64,000 nt of DNA from positions 49,321-113,320 of the forward strand of contig MU119366.1 in the NCBI GenBank assembly GCA_014904845.1, given 5' to 3'. A program made the position numbers and the translations under genes. Shown here piece by piece: positions 21,906 to 32,552 of this stretch. Position 1 is the stretch's first letter; each line of letters starts with the position of its first letter. Under the pieces are notes generated by a model. The model was given only the letters and a program-made list of their open reading frames with translations, searched no databases and was not told the DNA's origin. Source of the DNA: Acephala macrosclerotiorum (lineage: Eukaryota > Ascomycota > Leotiomycetes > Helotiales > Mollisiaceae).

Positions 21906-22279
21906 CTACAGGCGCATACGAATTTGCCCACGCCTTATTGTTTCTAGCACGTAATGCATCGACCATTTCTTCGCATCGCTGCCCCAGCTGGCATTCCGCG
22001 CGTGCGTGTACAGCAGTTCGCTAAGACGCTGTGCCTCTGTCTTGGGATCGTCTTTTACAACAGGGACCATGAGCCAGTAGGTTTCGAATTCCTGGAATTT
22101 CTCTCTGGCGTCATCGAGGTTTGACATGGGAGACTGGTGAGTAATTTTAACTCTGCTCTTCGCCTAAGACCCGCCAATTCAAGGTAGGAAGGGGGACGAG
22201 AAAGGCTTCTGAAAACCACATATATCTTGAAGTACTCAGAAGCTTTAGTATCATCAAAGACAGGTGGAGATCCTGTAGT
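21906..22279 (-). pseudogene. Small two-exon paralogue A (probably decayed)
   Basis: Minus-strand member of the small paralogue cluster. Exon 1 contains PPVFDDTKASEYF, matching the family start F-[GD]-[ED]-x-x-A-x-x-[FY]-F. Exon 2 runs from about 22133 to the stop at 21906 and encodes SPMSNLDDAREKFQEF and then V-V-K-D-D-P-K-T-E-A-Q-R-L-S-E-L-L-Y-T-H, which aligns with the D-P-x-[VI]-x(4)-P-x(2)-E-x(2)-R-[VL]-x(2)-L-L-[WY]-x-H block of copies E, F and G. No in-frame ATG is found before exon 1, and the position where the intron donor should lie (16 residues after F) reads AGAAGC instead of GT; an earlier GTGGTT donor is possible. The function is unknown. It may be expressed from a different 5' exon. 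Confidence 0.55.
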
Positions 22280-22992
22280 TACAAGAGAGGTTTTGTAAAG
22301 TCCTTGGAGATCGGGGACACTCAGGGCCTTTTTGGAACAGGACTGCGCGCGGAATACCAAGAGCCGAGGGTCCCTGGAATGGACTTGCTAATGGAGATCA
22401 AGAAGGAGGAAACAAGATCATTTCATAGACTAAAAAATCCTTTTCAAAGAAGAATCGCGTTTTATATAAACCTCGAAATATGCGAGATTCCGCAGAATTT
22501 GCTAGCGATTAGCATGTGAGATTCAGCAGCTGGTGACTGATAGACAGGACTGGCTTTCTTCACTCTTTGGCTGTCAAATTCTGGGACATATGTTAGGCTA
22601 GTCAAATGAATACAAGTTTAGACTGTAGATCTCCGTCTTCAACCTACCTTTCTGATACATGCTGGGAGTACTATGAGTGCCTTGAGAAGTGATAGATAGA
22701 TAAAAAAAAATTATGCCCTTTCTACATATAACTGAATCTAAAGGGACGGTTCTTGTTTTCATCCGTTGACAGTTACCATCTGCTGCCTGCAGTCGAAGGA
22801 AAGCACCGGCTACTAGCTGCCTCTACTGCATGCTACTTGCATTATTTGCGATGCATGCTATTGGTCTTTATTGTTGATCTATAAGTGTGGGTTAATTTCC
22901 ATTCCATGGAGATACTTGCAAATCCTTCGCTCCATCAGCTTGCGCGCACTAGAAGCCTTCTACTCAACACCATCCCCCATCGCGCTAACTAA
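22280..22992. other. Intergenic; no gene seen
   Basis: No supported gene between paralogues A and B, which point away from each other here. A short A-run lies at about 22701-22710. Confidence 0.5.
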
Positions 22993-23395
22993 ATGGCGAA
23001 CATGGACCATGCGAGACTCCCAATCCGTCCATTTCCTTTGAAAGATGCTCAAATCACGGAACATATCTTCGACGAGAAGAAAGCTGTTGAGTACTTTAAG
23101 CACTTGGGCATTGTGGTAAAAATAGGGGAATTTATATTTATAATTATAGGGAACTGACTGTAGCTTGCAGATTGATTACCGCCTTGGTCACTGATATTAT
23201 ACCCAAGAAGTTCGCGATACTATTATTGCTGCCGAAGACATACAAGTCATATGGTGGTCCTACCCAACTATCAAGGATTCAGACAATTACAATCGAGAAG
23301 ACGAGGCGGAATTTTTGGGTGCGATACTCCACCAGCATGGTAATCAAATGGTACACAATAAGAAGGGCTTCCTAATGGAATACTACCTCTCCTAG
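22993..23395 (+). pseudogene. Small two-exon paralogue B, decayed, ending at a transposon
   Basis: The ATG at 22993 opens a longer N-terminus than the other copies, then HIFDEKKAVEYFKHLGIV: again F, then exactly 16 residues to a phase-0 junction with a GTAAAA donor at 23116. The acceptor TTGCAG ends at 23170. Exon 2 reads IDYRLGH, a TGA stop, then continues in frame with Y-Y-T-Q-E-V-R-D and P-T-I-K-D-S-D-N-Y-N-R-E-D-E-A-E-F-L-G-A-I-L-H-Q-H, the family block. The frame closes with TAG at 23393-23395, and that TAG is the first base triplet of the inverted-repeat element. The internal TGA makes it a probable pseudogene. The unspliced frame also stops at 23157-23159. Confidence 0.55.
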
Positions 23396-23580
23396 GCTGC
23401 TCGTGGGAGACCCATGGTATGGAGTTTTAAAATTTCTCCTCCACTTACGGGTCTCCCATGGAGCGAAAATATATTAGTCCTCTATCTACGGGTCTTCTAT
23501 GGGTTTTGTGGGGCCCCTATAAAGAATACATAAATTGTATAAAAATATAAATATATTTATTAAAATTTAATTTAAAAAAA

Positions 23581-23640
23581 ATTAATAAAAAAATTAATAA
23601 AAAAATTAATAAAAAAATTAATAAAAAAATTAATAAAATA
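23581..23640. repeat. 12-bp tandem repeat ATTAATAAAAAA, five units
   Basis: Five consecutive 12-bp units, the last with one change. It lies in the AT-rich left arm of the outer inverted-repeat element. Confidence 0.9.
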
Positions 23641-23715
23641 ATAAATATTATAAAATAAATATAATTATAATTAAAGTTTTTAAATGTAACTTATTATAAT
23701 AATATAAAATTAGAC

Positions 23716-24424
23716 TAGTGTTATCGTTCCAAATTAGGACTAGTCTAATCACGTGGTTAAACTGAGAATATATTAAGTGATTCGACATTTTGTATTTTAG
23801 TTTTTTAGATAGAGTTTTTACGTAGTTTGTAAATACGTAAAATAATTCTAAATTTATTTTTTTATAATATTTATTTCAAGTTAAATAATATCGAGCGTCG
23901 AGTCGAGTATCGAGTTCTCAATTGTCGAGCTCTCGAACGTCGAGTCGTCGAGCGTCGAGTCGAGCGTCGAGCTCTCGAGCGTTTTATTTTCGATATTTTC
24001 GCGATTTACTCGTTTATTCAATAATCGTTTAATCGATTTTAAATCTAGTTAAACTGTTTCAAAGGTCTCGTATTCGTATATTTATATTTCGAGAATCGAG
24101 AAAATCGATCTACAAACTAAAAAATGATTACAGTAAAAAGTTGAAAGAGAAAAAACTCGAAAAAGGTTATTTGTATGCGGTTCAATTTAAAGTTTAAAGT
24201 TTAAATAATTTTAAAACTTTAATTTAAATCGTATTTTTTTATTTTACTAATTATTCTACTAATTAAATTAATAAATATTGTAGTAAATTTAAAATTATTT
24301 TACGTATTTATAAACTATTTAAAACTTTACTTAAAAAACTAAAAATATAAAGCGCCGAGTTATTTAATATATCTTTAGTCTAATCACATGACTAGACTAG
24401 TCCTAATTCGGAACGACAACACTA
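23716..24424. mobile_element. Nested inverted-repeat element, 709 bp
   Basis: The left end TAGTGTTATCGTTCCAAATT (23716 on) and the reverse complement of the right end (ending at 24424, TAGTGTTGTCGTTCCGAATT) match over about 30 bp with two differences, both G/A-type. Both ends start with TA. The core is AT-rich and non-coding. It sits inside the outer element at 23393-24589, so it either inserted there later or is the inner part of a composite fold-back structure. Confidence 0.72.
23890..23985. repeat. CGTCGAG/TCGAGC short tandem array
   Basis: About 95 bp made of overlapping CGAGCGT, CGTCGAG and CGAGCTCT units (for example GTCGAGTCGTCGAGCGTCGA), a CpG-dense island within an otherwise very AT-rich nested element. 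Confidence 0.85.
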
Positions 24425-24589
24425 AATATTCTATTTTTAGATGGGGTTCCATGGAGCTCTATAGGTAGAGGACTAAAAATAGAACTCCACTCGTAGGGGA
24501 CTCTTGAGAAAAAACTCCACCCAGACCCACTCTATGGGGCGAGGTAGAAATGGAGCTCCACACCCCATGGTTTTTTTGCGAGCAGCCTA

Positions 24590-25425
24590 ACCTCCCCGCG
24601 ACATTGAAATCTTCTTGGCAAAGGACAATACCTATGGACAGCAGAGATTATTCTCTCTATGTTGAATTCTCCCAACAGGCTCTCGAGGGCCATTGGAATG
24701 GAGGGGATGCGGACAATATGTGATCTTGACAGTTGAAATGGCAAAGCGGGAAGGTTCTTAGATCTTACTAATGAATGTGGAAAGATTATGGGATATGGAT
24801 CTTATGACAGGATGACCAGAAGAACATATCAGATCACGTAAGAAAGAACAGAATCTACAATTCATCAATCAGGGAGTTAGTACCCAGTGTTCTACAGTTG
24901 AAATTTAAGAACGCACGTCTTTCAGTGGGTCATTGAGACGAGCTCGCATTGTGCTTGTGCAAGTAGTCCTGGACCGAACTCACTTTCGTCTCAAGGCTTT
25001 TGAAGTACTCTCATTAGAATGTGATGAGTAACGGAGATGTGAGCTGGAAGTAAAACCTTCCAAGACCGGTTATCCATCTATAGTCAAACTGCCAGGTTCC
25101 AGGTGCAAGCTTCTACACCATATCAACTAATAAAGAGCTGTGAATTGTACCCAACTTGATCATATGAAGCATTCCAATTTCTCAAGTCTTCGATAAGCGT
25201 TTTATGAAAAGAAGGCCTTATTTCAACTGCAGGATCTCCGTCACATTCTGTCTCCCGGATGAAACATTTTGGTCTTAATTTCGAGCTATTCTTATTCGAA
25301 GGGCTAGAGTAAAGGTGTCAAAAGCAAGTCATCCCACTATTCTCTACAAATTTGGGCTCCTGTTGAAGGTTTATCCTAACCGCTCTCGCAATACCAGCTA
25401 AACTTGGCTCAAAGTCCCAAGCTTC
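24590..25425. other. Spacer with a possible paralogue fragment
   Basis: No intact gene. On the minus strand at about 25013-24987 the sequence reads EYFKSLETK directly before a GTGAGT donor, the same nine-residue spacing seen at the first junction of the small paralogues, but it is preceded by stops and no family exon 2 follows convincingly. It may be an eighth relic. Confidence 0.3.
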
Positions 25426-25673
25426 ATGATAATGTCTAAATTTGCAGAAGCGGATGCCATCAAGTACTTGGAAACCCTGAAGTATCTTAAGCTAAAGTTT
25501 GAGAATGATCTACATCGAATGTAGCTAAATACTAACGTGCTAGATTGAAGTTCACCAAGACTCTCGCGAGGACATACCAGCACATAAGGAAGGATATTGA
25601 GAACCCGAAAAGGTGCAATGAGAATCGGCGCTCGATATTTACAACCCTGTAGCTCCTGAACTAGGTGGGCATC
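25426..25673 (+). pseudogene. Small two-exon paralogue C, decayed
   Basis: From the ATG at 25426 (or 25432) the frame reads SKFAEADAIKYLETLKYL: the F is again followed by 16 residues, after which a donor is expected, but the sequence is AAGCTA, not GT. A strong branch site and acceptor (TACTAACGTGCTAG, ending about 25544) remain. Downstream sequence in one frame reads TLARTYQHIRKDIENPK then R-C-N-E-N-R-R-S-I-F and a TAG, weakly matching the family block. Loss of the donor and early stop make it a relic. Confidence 0.5.
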
Positions 25674-26363
25674 GCATCGGAAATCTGCTTTTGAAACACA
25701 TTCTGCCCTCAGAATCTCAGTCTAGCGGGACACTTTTGTTGAAGGTCTACTTCCAAGCGTTTTGGGAGATATGAGTTCAGGTAAAATTCTTGGACCAGAC
25801 TTCAAGAGTAATATCTTCGATCGATACTAGAAGCGATTTCTGGGGACATTGGGGACGACATTGAAAGGAGCTGAGATTGAAACTTTACCAAAAAGTAGCT
25901 TGGAGTACAGAAGGTAAGGCTTGGCTGTATTATTGAATATTAAATCAGAATTGGAATGCTAGAAAGGAATAGCGAATGTCCCAAGACTGCTAGGTGTTTA
26001 CGGGAGTGGATTTGCACCCATTCTGGAATCGATCACATTACTTCCGCTCCCAGACCCCCAATCATAAACTGTTAAGCAAGGATTGCAGAAAGCGTAAATT
26101 CTGGAACGTCCTTTCAAACAGGTTCACACGCAGTAGACACTCATTGGCTTCTGCTCAGGCGTTTTATTTGGTATAATAAGTAACAAGCCGGGAAATTGGC
26201 TTCTCATATGCTCATGCTCGCACTAGTCTCGATGTTATACCATGCTTGATATCCCTTGCCGTGCACTTTTGTATCCATCTTTAGACCTTGATAACCTAAA
26301 CTAGATAGTTCTCGAGAACAGCCTTCCAAAAGACATAATCAGCTGATCCTCGTCCTATTCCCT
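25674..26363. other. Intergenic; no gene seen
   Basis: No motif-bearing frame between relics C and D. Confidence 0.5.
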
Positions 26364-26709
26364 CTACGATCTTTGGCGAATTTGTTGAAAAAGCCCCCCC
26401 AACTTTATCTCGGCGCGCTCTCCATTATCCTTAAGTTGGACTGTATACTTTTAAAGCAACTTTCCGACACGTTACCCTTTAGCATCTAGATTCTTCTTGA
26501 CCTCTGGATCTGAGACCATGCGCACGGCCGACATAAATATTGGGATGCCTCGGGCAGTGGCAACAGACCTTTGCTCTTGGCGGGTAAGCCTGTTAAAATT
26601 GAGGGCAATCAGCCTGAGAGCTGCTTATGCTTGATAAGAATGAACTCACGTTATGTGGAAAGAGACTGAAGAACTTGATAGCCTCGATTTCGTCAAATAA
26701 TGCAGCCAT
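26364..26709 (-). pseudogene. Small two-exon paralogue D, decayed
   Basis: Exon 1 (26709-26650) is exactly 20 codons, MAALFDEIEAIKFFSLFPHN, followed by a clean GTGAGT donor, the same size and phase as exon 1 of copies E, F and G. The acceptor TTTTAACAG ends at 26590. Exon 2 encodes RQEQRSVATARG, then M-V-S-D-P-E-V-K-K-N-L-D-A-K-G, in the +1 frame relative to the junction, so there is a frame problem. The next codons are TAA, then RVGKLL, another TAA, then K-Y. In copy E the equivalent is K-R-V-G-I-L-L-W-N-Y. Two stops in the best conserved block show it is dead. Confidence 0.65.
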
Positions 26710-27594
26710 GATCGAGGGGGTGGGATTTTGACTCGTATCAGACAAAGAAAGCTCTCAGATTTATATTTTTGCGCAAGCTTGAAAAGTTTAAAATTCTGGT
26801 GGATTGTAAATTGTCTGCTGATCGCGCACTGTCGAAGTCGATGATGTTGTGAGATTATTGAGATGCCTTTTGATTGTTTATAATTAAGCGTAACCCGGTA
26901 TTTACGAATCACTAGCTCCTTCACTTGGCAGATGATACCAAGTTTAGTCTCGGCGAAATCCCCAGCCATTCAGTGGTACGCCTGGAACAAGGCTGCACAA
27001 AGCTCTTCGAGACTGGGTAAAGGTGAGAATTCGACAGTCCCATTTTAATGAATGAATGAATGTAATCTTGACCTTTCGTGGCAGCGAGAAGTGAGATTTG
27101 ATCCAGAAGAGACAACTCCTGAAACTAATTTCTGTGGGTGATGTTATAAGATGAACAGGATAAGACGAAGTTTGACTTTGGAGGAGAAAGAACTAGAAAA
27201 AATGGTCTCTCATTTAAATGTTGCACATCTTGGAGACATGCAAAAGAATACCGAACGTTCAACTCAATGAAAAGGCTTTCTTTATCTCAATACGAGGAAC
27301 GGATGAACCGAAACCTTTTCAATGTAGAATCTGACTGTGACTATGCATAGTTTCTACGCTAGCTCTCGCTAGTTCAAAATACTACATATAAACGCTCCAA
27401 GCCACCAGCATTGACACATGCAGCAGAGACAAACACAACAAGAACCGAAACTCATTACAAAAGCCTTTCGCACCTTCGAATCGCACAATACAACACTGCA
27501 GTCTGAAGAAATAAGTGCTTGATAGGAGATAGACCTCAATCCTTCGTTATTCTCTTGCGCAACGACCTACAAAAACTACCACAACTTTTCAACC
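26710..27594. other. Intergenic; promoter side of copies D and E
   Basis: Divergent spacer between relic D (minus) and copy E (plus). Open frames on the minus strand (26646-26969, 26921-27115) overlap copy D or are motif-free. Confidence 0.45.
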
Positions 27595-28026
27595 ATGGCA
27601 CCACATTTCGGCTCAGAACAGGCTATAAAATTCTTCGAGCTCTACCCTGATAATGTAAGTTGAGGTTTTAGTGCTCCCTGCATCACTATACTAACTCTCC
27701 ACAAGCTCTCCACTCTGCAAGGTCAAGAGCGCAAGCAAGCCTACATCCGTATGGTCAACTCTTTGGGTCCTTTGTTGCGATTGATGCTCAGTGATCCTGA
27801 AGTTGAGAAGGATCCTGCTCTGGAAGGAAAGCGCGTCGGTATCCTTCTTTGGAACTATGGCGCGATGGATGTGGCTCGCGTACGTGGTCGGAGCAGTTAC
27901 AGCGGGACCTTTGCTAGGATTGGACAGCTTGCTCGGAAGGATGGCCGCCATGGACATGCTCTGTTCTACAAATCCGTTAGTGAGCAGTTGAAGGATCCTG
28001 ATGAAGTTGAATGGGTTATGGTTTAG
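27595..28026 (+). CDS. Small two-exon paralogue E (intact, 126 aa)
   Basis: Exons 27595-27654 and 27706-28026. Exon 1 is 20 codons, MAPHFGSEQAIKFFELYPDN; the intron is 51 nt with a GTAAGT donor, CTAAC branch site and AAG acceptor, phase 0. Exon 2 encodes LSTLQGQERKQAYIRMV, then L-S-D-P-E-V-E-K-D-P-A-L-E-G-K-R-V-G-I-L-L-W-N-Y, and a basic, arginine/histidine-rich C-terminus. No signal peptide, membrane segment or catalytic motif is visible; it is predicted soluble and mostly helical. The family is not one I recognise. Copies F and G share the same first-exon length, intron position and central block, so the gene model is supported by comparison within the window. Confidence 0.75.
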
Positions 28027-28653
28027 AGGAAGAGATTCTATGGTCAACGAGGGGCAGTGATTGTAGGGAAAACGGAAAGGCGATCCTTCGGCAGTGCCAG
28101 CTTGGATTTTTCACGGTTTGGTCACAATAATAGAAGGTCCTGAAGAATATAATTGAGTCCTATATCCTGCGAAGCGAGGTGTGAAAACTTATGAAGAATA
28201 GTCGCAGGATATTTAGGATCAGAGGCCATGGTAGAGAGTGTTTTCTGAGAAGTGGTGCATCATGCGCTGACTTAGCCACACATGAACTTGAACAATGCAA
28301 ACAATTTTTGGCGAATAACTTTTTCGTATAAATTTTCGTACCATCGTTGAATGCATAGATTCTCGGTCAAGGAGACTCGCTTCCTTTTTCTCGGCTGTTG
28401 CAAATATTAAGCGAGTCTTCCCAGCATCTCCATAAACTTCCTCCTCTCGTCATCCACCCTAAAGAACTCTCCAGAACACACAATTTGGCCCGCAACACAC
28501 ATCAACTCCGAAAACTCATTCGCATAACTTCCACGGTATTTGCGCCGCCACTCCTCGAGCTTTCCTTGAGCCTTTCCACCGAACATCTTGCAAGGCGCAA
28601 TGGCAAAGTCCTACAACCCCAGTCTACAACAAGGTGAGTTGCCTATAGCAGCT
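28027..28653. other. Spacer between copies E and F
   Basis: No gene seen. A plus-strand frame 28398-28637 is open and an ATG at about 28601 lies upstream of copy F with a GTGAGT nearby, but neither is needed for copy F. Confidence 0.45.
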
Positions 28654-29080
28654 ATGTCATCCCTTTTCGGAGAAGAACAAGCTCTCGAGCTCTTCGAATG
28701 TATCGTCTCACGCGTAAGTGCCTCAAATCAATCAAACTAGTTTTTCGCTGACGCGCCGTAAGCCAGAGCTGTTCGCAACCCCGAGGCGTCAAGATGCATT
28801 CAGCGCAGCAAGATCTAAGCGCATCCAGGATCTGTACCGCCTCTTACGAACCGACCCCAAAGTAGTCGACCACCCCGCCAAAGAGGCAAAGCGAGTTGCC
28901 CTGCTTCTGTGGAAGCATACCAAAAAGATTGGAGGAGGTCGGGACTGTATCGTACAAATCTTCTTGAAGGACTTCAAAGCAAACGAGGTGATTGCTATCA
29001 AAAGCTACGCATACCCCAAAGTTACCTTTTACAGAGGATTGTATGGCTTCTACGAGCGTTTATCGACCAGTAGCATATAG
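28654..29080 (+). CDS. Small two-exon paralogue F (intact, 125 aa)
   Basis: Exons 28654-28713 and 28763-29080, phase-0 intron of 49 nt with GTAAGT donor, CTGAC branch and TAAG acceptor. Exon 1 is 20 codons, MSSLFGEEQALELFECIVSR. Exon 2 encodes PELFATPRRQDAF, then R-T-D-P-K-V-V-D-H-P-A-K-E-A-K-R-V-A-L-L-L-W-K-H, the family block, and a C-terminus that has diverged from copies E and G. The pI looks basic. No known domain. It is in tandem with copies E and G on the same strand, about 0.6 and 1.2 kb away. Confidence 0.75.
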
Positions 29081-30321
29081 CGAAAGACAGCATGGAGATT
29101 TTCGAGGTGAATAATGCATATGTACACCTCTGCGCAAGTGTTCTTGGAAATATTTTCACGCGCTTATTGCATACTACCACGTGCCATTCTTCATTCTCCA
29201 TTGCTGTGTAATATCCCCTCATAGAATGATATTGAACTTGAGACTCTGCCCAATTTGCTCGTTGAAGCCTTGCATCCTTATAGGAAGCTTTCTTTAAACC
29301 TCTTTGGAATTAATATGCCGCCCGGTGACAGATTTCCTTCGGATTACTGTCCGGCTGCTGCTCGATCGTAACCTTCTCCACCTATAATCTGACCAAACTG
29401 TTCAATCTCCTCAATCGGAAATGATATGCATCATCTCATCCTCTTTCATTACTCCCCCCTCTAGGTAAATACTCCTAAAAAGGTTGAACTATATGTAGTA
29501 TAGAACCCTTCCCTAAAGCAAACTGGAATTTAATAGCTGACTAGGTTTTAACGATTGCTCGGCGTCCCAAGGGCGTGAAACTTTTTCAACTCGATCAATT
29601 ATGCCAGTATGAAGAATGCTAATCCAAGTGAATTCTCTAACGCCTCGAAAGCTTCCGCTATTCCTATCTCTTGTAACAAGAAATTTCCGACACACCTCGT
29701 CTCCATGTCGGGTGTATGATTTGACCGAGACCTGAAAACATCTTCTGGACTTATTCCGTCGTTCGGAAATAAAAGTAGGTCAGACCTGACAAGTATGAGG
29801 TCCATACCATTATTTAGAGTAGCTTCACTTTTAGTGGATTAGTGTCTCGCCGTTCTTGTGCTACACAGGTGTCAGAAAAGGCGCCGGACGTGTGAGATTT
29901 GACCCACGTGATTGTCTTAAGCGAGTACCCCTAAGTGAGGGCTGTCGAGGCCGAATACATCAAAAGTGATTTGGAAGACTTCATTTTCAAGAATCAATTC
30001 ACCTAAGAATCTCAACTGGTCGTACCCCGGTCGCTAGCTCCGTCTGCTTGCCTAAGCATCCCACAAAAGCGTGTCTTCGATCTTGACTTCGTCACAACAG
30101 AACATCGCAAACACTTCACAAATGTCCGCCCATCGAAACCATTAAATGCGCATTGATACCCCCGAAGCGCTCTTGATCTAAACCGAATTCTGCATCTCAA
30201 AAAACAGCTTCTCCAAAGCTACGATTGCCCCGATACTGCAACCTCGCCACCTCGCGCCTCGATACTTAATCACGGCCTACCTAACAAACATTAACTTCCT
30301 CTCCATCAAACAAGCGCAAAT
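29081..30321. other. Intergenic, 1.2 kb
   Basis: No gene seen between copies F and G. Short minus-strand frames (29513-29805, 30012-30200) have no motif. Confidence 0.5.
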
Positions 30322-30829
30322 ATGCTTCCTCTCTTCGGTGAAAGACAAGCGGTTGAGTTCTTCTCCAATCTGGTGTTGATGGTGCGTATCACCCCCAGTC
30401 TCTGCGTATGCTCCTGTAAGAGCGTAAGACTAACTCCACACCCCACAGAACGAAGTCCGCCGCGACTCCACGCTCGCCACACCCCGCGAAGCATACATCC
30501 TCTCCTCAATCTCCTCATCTAAGACACTCTGGCTGCTCGACCCTCTCATCAAACAAAACCCCATTGGTGAAGGCCAACGTCTTGCAACACTGCTCTACCG
30601 ACACGCTTCTAGAATGGAGCACGATCGAGAGTTTTTCATCAAGGCTTACTTCCCGGCTTGCTTCATGATTAGCAATATTGATGGCAAGTGGATCGGTAAA
30701 GGAGAGGAAAGAGAGAAAGTCTATGCGCCTTTCCTGAATAGTGCGGCGGGGACATTTCATGAGTTGGCGGAGAAGGATGGGTATTACGATGTTGGTATGG
30801 ATGATGAGGATGAGGGGATGAGCTTGTGA
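30322..30829 (+). CDS. Small two-exon paralogue G (intact, 146 aa)
   Basis: Exons 30322-30381 and 30449-30829, phase-0 intron of 67 nt with GTGCGT donor, CTAAC branch and CACAG acceptor. Exon 1 is again 20 codons, MLPLFGERQAVEFFSNLVLM. Exon 2 carries ATPREAYILSS and D-P-L-I-K-Q-N-P-I-G-E-G-Q-R-L-A-T-L-L-Y-R-H, then a longer C-terminus than its paralogues, ending in an acidic tail (D-D-E-D-E-G). No recognised domain, signal or membrane segment. The shared exon 1 length, intron phase and central block with E and F support the model. Confidence 0.75.
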
Positions 30830-32552
30830 CACTCTCAGGAATTATTGCGATGTCGTAGTAGGGAATATCGTTTTTGGGACTATTTAAAGAAAATGGCAAG
30901 CGATGGGATGATGGTCGGGAGTTGGACTTTATTGTGGGATATCTCTGAGGTCTTAATAATTCAGACACTTGATGCACGGATATTATCCTGGCACATTGCC
31001 ATGAGTGTAACTCTGTTGACCGACAACAAGAATTAAGATTCAGAATATGAAACGAAGTCTCTGCTGTAATGACAAAGAGGAGAGACTCTAATTTTAAGTT
31101 TCGATGTGCTGATCGTCTGTTTCATAGGAGAATACTCAGGTATTATCGTCGGAACTTTAGAAGTGTCTTGACAGCAATGTAATGGCTTTGGCAGCAAGGC
31201 TGCGCAATTTAGATACGAGGTTGAAAATATCAAAATGTAGTCTAGCTTGAGGTTGTTATTGCGGCCTAGCGAGACCAAATCAGTAGAGAACTGTGGGAGA
31301 AAGACGTCCGATTATCCCACGAGTGCAGTCCATCGCCACCCACTCATACAGCGGTTTCATTCGTTTAGTCTTAGCTGAGGATCTCGAACCCTTTGAGGAA
31401 GCGCTTTATAGAAGATTTCGCCCTTGATTGTAACAGAAGTCTTTTTGAAGAGTCATCAGGCTGGGATATTTTGGCTTCATGGAGACTGGGAATAAAAGCA
31501 AATCCATCCTCATGTTCTTGCAACCCAAGATAGCCATAAAGAGCGACGGCTATTTAACTTGAAAAGCAATCTTGCCACATTAAAGACTTGCAATCTCAAG
31601 AAACTGGAGGTGAATCCGTGAGTCGAGACTCAAGATGTTGAATCTTACGCCACCGCTTGTTTTTTTTTTGTAAATAACTTCAGAAACGTGAGAATGCGCG
31701 AGACACCTTGACAACGAGAGGAGAGGATGAACAGCAGAGAAGGAGGACGGATGAATCTCGAGTGATGTAATATAGTTGTGGTCCATGGCTGCAGAACGGT
31801 GGATTAACAAAGCCGGGAGGTAGTTACGCACGTAGATCCAAGGGATCTTTTCGAATGAAAGCTTGAATGTGACGCTCTGAGCTGAGATCGCGGTGCGGCT
31901 CGAGTTTGTTATCATTAGAAGCAAATGATACCTTAGCTTTAGAAATGATCAACTTTTATGCCTTAAGCCGCGAGATAGACTTTTCTAAAGCTGGCAAGTG
32001 AAATTCTAGTTTTAAACTTGACAGGAGTTCCCCTGTCTTCAAGAGGAATCAAAATCTCAGGAAGGTATATAAGCATGCACCCTTGCGAAATATCCTACCA
32101 AATACAGAGCCAGCACAATTACAACCGCCACAACAAGCTCCCAAAGAGTCCAAGTCGTACGCTTCATGAGGAGATGTAGTGGCATTGTTCTTACATTGTA
32201 ATTTGTGGTATATTCTGTCGGATTTGAAATGTGTTAACAGCGTCATTCGAGAAGTTCAAGCCCGAATCATCTCACTAGATGAAAATCATTGACAGAAATT
32301 ATAGCTTGACAGTATAAGACGTGAATAGGATGCAACCGGTGAAGTTGGAGGGTTCGAAAAATGGACGAGGTTCTTATTTTCATAATCCTATAAATAAATG
32401 GCATGGCCACTATTGTCCTTGGGTATCTTTGATTCTCAGGACTATAGGGGATCACATCTCCTTCGCGCTTTATAAGACTGTAGACAGCCCCTTGCCGAGT
32501 CCTCATTTCTCTCCTGAAGTCGAATGTTGACAGAGAAACTTCGTTAACCACA
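30830..32552. other. Intergenic, 1.7 kb
   Basis: No supported gene. Minus-strand frames 31580-31924 and 32049-32246 are open but featureless. Confidence 0.5.

Larger units (their letters stand above)
23393..24589. mobile_element. Inverted-repeat DNA element with TA flanks, AT-rich core
   Basis: The left end TAGGCTGCTCG (23393) is mirrored by the right end CGAGCAGCCTA (to 24589), each bounded by TA. Inside the ends, related motifs recur in inverted order (CCATGG, TAGTCCTCTA near 23475 and TAGAGGACTA near 24465, TGGAGTT), so the element has long, imperfect inverted arms. A TA duplication fits Tc1/mariner-like or related elements, but the class is uncertain. No coding capacity is visible. The centre is a second, nested element. 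Confidence 0.7.
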
